Of a stretch of DNA of 64,000 nt, positions 60,129-64,000 are shown piece after piece (position 1 is the first letter of the stretch; each line of letters starts with the position of its first letter). A program made the position numbers and the translations under genes. The notes beneath the pieces are model-generated. The model saw only the letters and a list, made by a program, of their open reading frames with translations. It was not told the origin of the DNA and did not search any database. Location of the stretch: assembly GCF_003008535.1 (NCBI RefSeq), contig NZ_CP027666.1:3399501-3463500 (forward strand), in the 5' to 3' direction. The stretch is from Ottowia oryzae. Its GTDB lineage: Bacteria; Pseudomonadota; Gammaproteobacteria; Burkholderiales; Burkholderiaceae_C.

Positions 60129-60324
60129 GGGCGTGCGGTCTACTGGCTGTGCGCGGCAGGCTAGCACGGTCAGGCGGGGGCTAGGGCAGCAGCCTCAGCG
60201 GTGGCCTGAGGCTGGGTGAGCGTTTCGCGCAGTGACTTCGCACCCGGCGCGGCCCAGAATGCGTTCACGCTGGCGTGGCTGGCCGTGCCGCAGGGGCACG
60301 GCGCCAGGGCCATCCCTGATCACC

Positions 60325-61083
60325 ATGTCGCTTACCCACTTTTTCACCGACCCACTCTGGCTGTTTGCCATCGCCGTGTTTTTGGCGGCGGGCGCCGTCA
60401 AAGGCATCGTCGGCCTCGGCCTGCCGACGCTGGCGATGGCGCTGCTGGCGCTGCGCATGCCCCCGGCGCAGGCGGCGGCGCTGCTGGTGCTGCCTTCGCT
60501 GGTGACCAACGTGTGGCAGATGCGGCCCTGGCGCGCGCTGCCGGCGCTGGCGCGGCGGCTGGCGCCGATGCAGGCGGGCGTGGTGGCGGGCACGCTGCTG
60601 GGCGCGTGGTGGCTGGGCGCGCCGTCTGGCGCTTGGGCGGTGGTGGCGCTGGGCCTGGCGCTGATCGCCTACGGCGGCTGGGGCTTGATCGGGGCGAGGT
60701 TGCCTTACGTGTCACCACGCGCGCAAACCGTGGCCGGGCCGCTGGTGGGCGCGCTGACCGGGCTGGTCACAGCCGCCACGGGCGTGTTCGTGCTGCCGGC
60801 CGTGCCCTATCTGCAGGCGCTGGGCATGGCGCGCGACGATCTGGTGCAGGCGATGGGCTTGTCTTTCACCGTGTCCACCCTGGCGCTGGCGATGGGCCTG
60901 GCTTTCAACCACCAGTACCCGGCGTCTGCGGCGGCGGGTTCGGTGGCGTTGGTGTTGCCCGCGCTGATCGGCATGCAGGCCGGCCAATGGCTGCGCCAGC
61001 GGCTTTCGCCCACGCGCTTTCGCGTGTGCTTCATGGCGGCGCTGATCGGGCTGGGCGCGTGGATGGTGCTGCGGGCGGTGTAA
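60325..61083 (+). CDS. TSUP (TauE/SafE) family sulfite/organosulfonate exporter-like protein
   Basis: 252 residues, about eight membrane helices. The family repeat FLAAGAVKGIVGLGLPTLAMALLALRMPPAQAAALLVLPSLVTNVWQM in the first half is mirrored by GLVTAATGVFVLPAVPYLQALGMARDDLVQAMGLSF in the second. TSUP proteins move sulfite, sulfonates or related anions across the inner membrane. ATG 60325 fits the first helix; upstream in-frame starts add an arginine-rich non-membrane segment. Probably controlled by the divergent LysR protein. Confidence 0.87.
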   Translation: MSLTHFFTDPLWLFAIAVFLAAGAVKGIVGLGLPTLAMALLALRMPPAQAAALLVLPSLVTNVWQMRPWRALPALARRLAPMQAGVVAGTLLGAWWLGAPSGAWAVVALGLALIAYGGWGLIGARLPYVSPRAQTVAGPLVGALTGLVTAATGVFVLPAVPYLQALGMARDDLVQAMGLSFTVSTLALAMGLAFNHQYPASAAAGSVALVLPALIGMQAGQWLRQRLSPTRFRVCFMAALIGLGAWMVLRAV

Positions 61084-61178
61084 GTAGCGCAGATCCGCCG
61101 GCCGGAGCAGACGAAGCGCAGCCGATTCGCAGTCACGGCAGCGGCGCGCCGATGAGCCGCCCTAGCGTCGCAATCGGC

Positions 61179-61218
61179 GATGGCGCCCACGCATTAAGCA
61201 CCTGCAGCTATGAATAGC
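61179..61218 (-). repeat. Dispersed GATAGCTG repeat, copy 24 (diverged)
   Basis: Minus-strand reading: TTCATAGCTGCAGGTGC, loop, GTGGGCGCCATCG. The left box is intact; the stem is diverged. Confidence 0.55.
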
Positions 61219-61274
61219 GTAGTGATTCAGGTGCCAGCGCGCCCCTTGCCAGTGGTCGAACGCCATGGCCGATG

Positions 61275-61326
<52 letters not shown>

Positions 61327-61437
61327 AACAGCGTGCTCGCCAGGAATGTGGCGTGGGTGAGGATTGAGCGGGCGGCGCTCACTCAGTGCCCCGGCGCCCC
61401 CGCGCGCGCGTGTCGCGAAGCCGTCGCCCATTTGCAT

Positions 61438-61462
61438 GCAAATAGCAATCAGTCTCATTTGC
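61438..61462. promoter_or_regulatory. Fur-box-like palindrome upstream of the TonB receptor
   Basis: GCAAATAG and CTCATTTGC arms around an 8-nt centre, matching the outer arms of betaproteobacterial Fur sites (GCAAATGA...TCATTTGC). TACAAT at 61465-61470 is a possible -10. The site lies 110 bp upstream of the receptor ATG. Confidence 0.6.
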
Positions 61463-61571
61463 AATACAATTTCACAGACGGCCATTCGCGTGGGCATTCC
61501 TCCCAGCGCACGGTGCCCGTCTTATCGCCGCGTGATGCGCGCACACCTCTCACTCATCCCTGTTTTCCCGC

Positions 61572-63725
61572 ATGACTTCGTTCTCGTTCGCCCCGTTTTC
61601 CCTGACGCCGACCGCCCGCCTGGTTCGCCATGCGCTGGGCTTTGCCACGCTGGCTGGGCTCGCCGTCGCCCACGCGCAGGACGCTGAGCCACGCCCGTCA
61701 TCCACGCTCCAGGAGGTTCAGGTTGTCGACCAGGCCGAGTCGATCGGCGGCCTGCAAAAGAAATACTCGGGCGGTCAGTTGGCACGCGGTGGCGCCCTGG
61801 GCATTCTCGGCCGCACCGACATGCTGGACGTACCGTTCAGCACCACCAACTACACCTCGGAGTTGATCGACAACCAGCAAGGCCTCACGGTGTCGGACGT
61901 GGTGATGAACGACGCTTCGGTGCGCACCTTGCAGGCGCGCGGCGGGTTTGGGGAGGACTACCAGATTCGCGGCCTGTCGGTGGGTGCGCGCGACGTCGCG
62001 ATGAACGGCCTCTACGGCCTGTCGCCCGCCACCCGCATGCCGCTGGAGATGATCGAGCGCGTCGAGGTCCTCAAGGGGCCGGGGGCGCTGACGCAGGGTG
62101 TGGGCCCCAACGGCAGCGTGGGCGGCAGCATCAACGTGGTGACCAAGCGCGCCCATGACATCCCGCTGACGCGCCTGACCACGACGTACATGGGCAAGGC
62201 GCAATTCGGCACGCACCTGGACGTCGGCCGCCGCTTTGGCAAAGACAACGAATGGGGCGTGCGGGCCAACGGCGTGTGGCGCAATGGCGAAGGCAACATC
62301 GACGGTGGGCGCCAGCGGCTGGGTCTGGGCTCGCTCGGCGTGGACTACGCTGGCACACGCCTGCGCGCCTCTGCCGACCTGCTGTATTCCGAAGGCACCA
62401 ACCAGAATTTCCGGCCGCAGGCCGCGTTTCTGGCTGGCATCACCCAAGTGCCGGAGGTGCCCAACCCACGCCAGAGCTTCTACCCTGGCGCCGCGATGTC
62501 GGACAAGGCCAAGACGGCCATGACGCGGCTGGAGTACGACGTGACCGACCGCACTACCGTCTATGGCGCCATCGGCTACAGCGAAGTCAGCAGCCAGCAG
62601 AACTTCCCTACCGCCGCCACGCGCATCAACACCGCTGGCGACTTCACGGTGCGCAACGGCTATTACGACGAATACAACAAGACCACCTCGGGTGACGCTG
62701 GCGTGCGCACCAAATTCAGCACCGGCCCCGTGAATCACACCGCCGTGCTGGCGGCTAACTTCATGCAGCGCGAAACCGGCTACTTCTACCAGCTGACGCC
62801 CACGCCGGTGCCGTCCAACATTTATCGCCCAGCCCCGCTGCCGGCCATCACTTTCGCACGCGGCACGCCGGCCAAGTCGGCCGAGTTGGAGCAATACAGC
62901 GTGGCCCTGGCCGACACCATGAGCCTGTTCAACGACCGCCTGCTGGCCACGCTGGGCATGCGCGACCAGACCATTCATCAGAAAAGCGTGAATGGCTCGA
63001 TCGCCTACAAGGCCAGCAGCACCACGCCACTGGTGGGCCTGGTGTTCAAGTTCGACAAGGACACCGCCGTCTACTACAACTACACAGCGGGCCTGAGCGC
63101 GGGTGGCGTGGCCGGTGCCACCACCGCCAACGCCGGCGAAGTGTTCGCACCGCAAAAATCGAAGCAGCACGAAATCGGCATCAAGCGCGACTGGGGCACG
63201 CTGGTCACGCAGGCCACGGTCTACCAGATCGAGCGGCCCACCTCGATGACGGAAAACAACGTCTACAGCTTTGGAGGCAAGCAGCGCAACCGGGGGCTCG
63301 AGTTGACCGCTTATGGCGAGATCGTGCGCGGCCTGCGACTGATGGCCAGCGCCTCCTTCAACCAGGCCAAGCTGCTGCGCACCGCCAATGGCGCCAACCA
63401 GGGCAATAACGCCCCTGGCGTGCCCGATCGCACCTACAACCTGGGGCTGGACTGGGATGTTCCGGGCGCGCCTGGCCTCAGCCTGAATGGCCGGGTCATC
63501 AGCACCTCGTCCATGAACTACGACGCCGCCAACCTGCTGCGCATGCCCGGCTGGAGCCGCTTTGACCTGGGCGCGCGCTACGCCACCAAGGTGGCGGGAA
63601 AGAACCTGGTGATCCGTGCCAGCGTCGAAAACGTGGCCGACAAGGCCTACTGGGTCACCGCCAGCGGCTACGTGACGGTGGGCGCGCCGCGCACGCTGAT
63701 GCTGTCGGCGTCACTCGACTTCTGA
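61572..63725 (+). CDS. TonB-dependent siderophore receptor
   Basis: 717 residues. Signal peptide ends AVAHAQ-DA. Plug domain about 80-200: YTSELIDNQQGLTVSDVVMNDASVR, RGGFGEDYQIRGLSV, MIERVEVLKGPGALTQGVGPNGSVGGSINVVTKRA. A 22-strand-type barrel follows with QKSKQHEIGIKRDWG, NRGLELTAYGEIVRGLRLMAS and the C-terminal aromatic ending LMLSASLDF. It imports ferric siderophores with TonB energy. There is no N-terminal signalling (STN) domain, so it is not of the transcriptional-transducer type; Fur control is suggested upstream. Siderophore unknown. Confidence 0.93.
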   Translation: MTSFSFAPFSLTPTARLVRHALGFATLAGLAVAHAQDAEPRPSSTLQEVQVVDQAESIGGLQKKYSGGQLARGGALGILGRTDMLDVPFSTTNYTSELIDNQQGLTVSDVVMNDASVRTLQARGGFGEDYQIRGLSVGARDVAMNGLYGLSPATRMPLEMIERVEVLKGPGALTQGVGPNGSVGGSINVVTKRAHDIPLTRLTTTYMGKAQFGTHLDVGRRFGKDNEWGVRANGVWRNGEGNIDGGRQRLGLGSLGVDYAGTRLRASADLLYSEGTNQNFRPQAAFLAGITQVPEVPNPRQSFYPGAAMSDKAKTAMTRLEYDVTDRTTVYGAIGYSEVSSQQNFPTAATRINTAGDFTVRNGYYDEYNKTTSGDAGVRTKFSTGPVNHTAVLAANFMQRETGYFYQLTPTPVPSNIYRPAPLPAITFARGTPAKSAELEQYSVALADTMSLFNDRLLATLGMRDQTIHQKSVNGSIAYKASSTTPLVGLVFKFDKDTAVYYNYTAGLSAGGVAGATTANAGEVFAPQKSKQHEIGIKRDWGTLVTQATVYQIERPTSMTENNVYSFGGKQRNRGLELTAYGEIVRGLRLMASASFNQAKLLRTANGANQGNNAPGVPDRTYNLGLDWDVPGAPGLSLNGRVISTSSMNYDAANLLRMPGWSRFDLGARYATKVAGKNLVIRASVENVADKAYWVTASGYVTVGAPRTLMLSASLDF

Positions 63726-63810
63726 TCGTCGGTCCGGCTCTTTGGCCGGCCTCCCAAGGCCTCACGCTGGCAGCGGCCCACGCATTGGGGGGTGGACGGC
63801 CCGGCACAAT

Positions 63811-63840
63811 GAAAAAAGGCCTCATCCGAGGCCTTTTTTC
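63811..63840. terminator. Bidirectional Rho-independent terminator
   Basis: Perfect GAAAAAAGGCCTC/GAGGCCTTTTTTC with a 4-nt loop (ATCC), after the TonB receptor gene and before the convergent gene at the window end. Confidence 0.95.
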
Positions 63841-63849
63841 ATGATGTTT

Positions 63850-63897
63850 TGATGCGCCAGCGCTGGTGCATACAGCGCTGGCAGCTATCAAAATCAG
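63850..63897 (-). repeat. Dispersed GATAGCTG repeat, copy 25
   Basis: Minus-strand reading: TTTTGATAGCTGCCAGCGC, loop, CCAGCGCTGGCGC, ATCA. It lies just downstream of the stop of the partial gene at the right edge. Confidence 0.92.
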
Positions 63898-63915
63898 TGC
63901 AAACCTGCCATCCGT

Positions 63916-64000
63916 TCAGCGCACGGTCTTGAAGCGCACGTCATCGGCGATGAACGTCTTCTCAGGCAGCGGCGCTTCGTTGGAGCCAAAGGGCATTTGA
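63916..64000 (-). CDS. 3' end of an unidentified gene, cut by window edge
   Basis: The minus-strand frame runs in from the window edge and ends TGA at 63916-63918. The visible C-terminus includes MPFGSNEAPLPEKTF and IADDVRFKTVR. Base use matches the coding regions, and a repeat plus bidirectional terminator follow, as expected for a real gene end. Too short to assign a function. Confidence 0.45.
   Translation of the reverse strand, partial: QMPFGSNEAPLPEKTFIADDVRFKTVR

Overview
This is a GC-rich window (about two thirds G+C by eye) from a betaproteobacterium of the order Burkholderiales, most likely family Comamonadaceae (Acidovorax/Ottowia/Alicycliphilus-like). The evidence is the gene order trxB / crp-type regulator / ftsK / lolA / rarA, a Bug-type solute receptor, a complete ETF:ubiquinone oxidoreductase, a class II DAHP synthase, and about 25 scattered copies of a roughly 50-bp palindrome-like repeat built around GATAGCTGCCAGCGC. 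There is no phage, insertion sequence or CRISPR array. It is chromosomal core and accessory DNA with about 61 protein genes (two cut by the window edges) and two tRNA genes.

Layout. 1-4.0 kb: edge-truncated PP2C phosphatase, WYL regulator, sulfur and nucleotide housekeeping (cysM, a Nudix hydrolase, tusA) and tRNA-Leu(CAA). 4.0-13.7 kb: an epimerase, a ferredoxin-type reductase, a Bug receptor, and a branched-chain amino-acid ABC transporter (livHMGF plus a detached livK) interrupted by a divergent marR / siderophore-interacting-protein module with two visible operators. 14-21.5 kb: rarA, lolA, ftsK, a Crp-type regulator, trxB, rpmB-rpmG and tRNA-Ser(TGA). 21.7-28.2 kb: a CHRD lipoprotein, then a tight five-gene minus-strand unit olsB-plcP-agt-ppk1-sixA preceded by a Pho-box-like sequence. 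28.3-34.8 kb: a DOMON-like protein, a NamZ/DUF1343 protein, a second Agt-like glycosyltransferase, a thioesterase, an SDR and ETF-QO. 35-38 kb: a dctPQM TRAP transporter. 38-43 kb: a tandem glycine riboswitch driving gcvT-gcvH-gcvP. 43-54.7 kb: mixed enzymes and envelope proteins (GNAT, DAHP synthase, DoxX, DUF2889, P1 peptidase, a TAXI receptor, asparaginase, peroxiredoxin, acyltransferase). 54.7-64 kb: ettA, a RhlE-type helicase, a LysR/TSUP pair and a TonB siderophore receptor behind a Fur-box-like site.

Two observations stand out. First, olsB-plcP-agt-ppk1-sixA links replacement of membrane phospholipid by phosphorus-free lipids (ornithine lipid; phospholipase C plus glycosylation of diacylglycerol) with polyphosphate synthesis in one apparent transcription unit under a likely PhoB site. 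Second, the dispersed repeat fills spacers between genes, supplies stop codons, abuts start codons, and occurs in frame inside gcvP and probably rarA.

Limits: functions come from recognising protein families by eye. No database search, structure prediction or alignment was run, and statements about homologue lengths or sequences are from memory.
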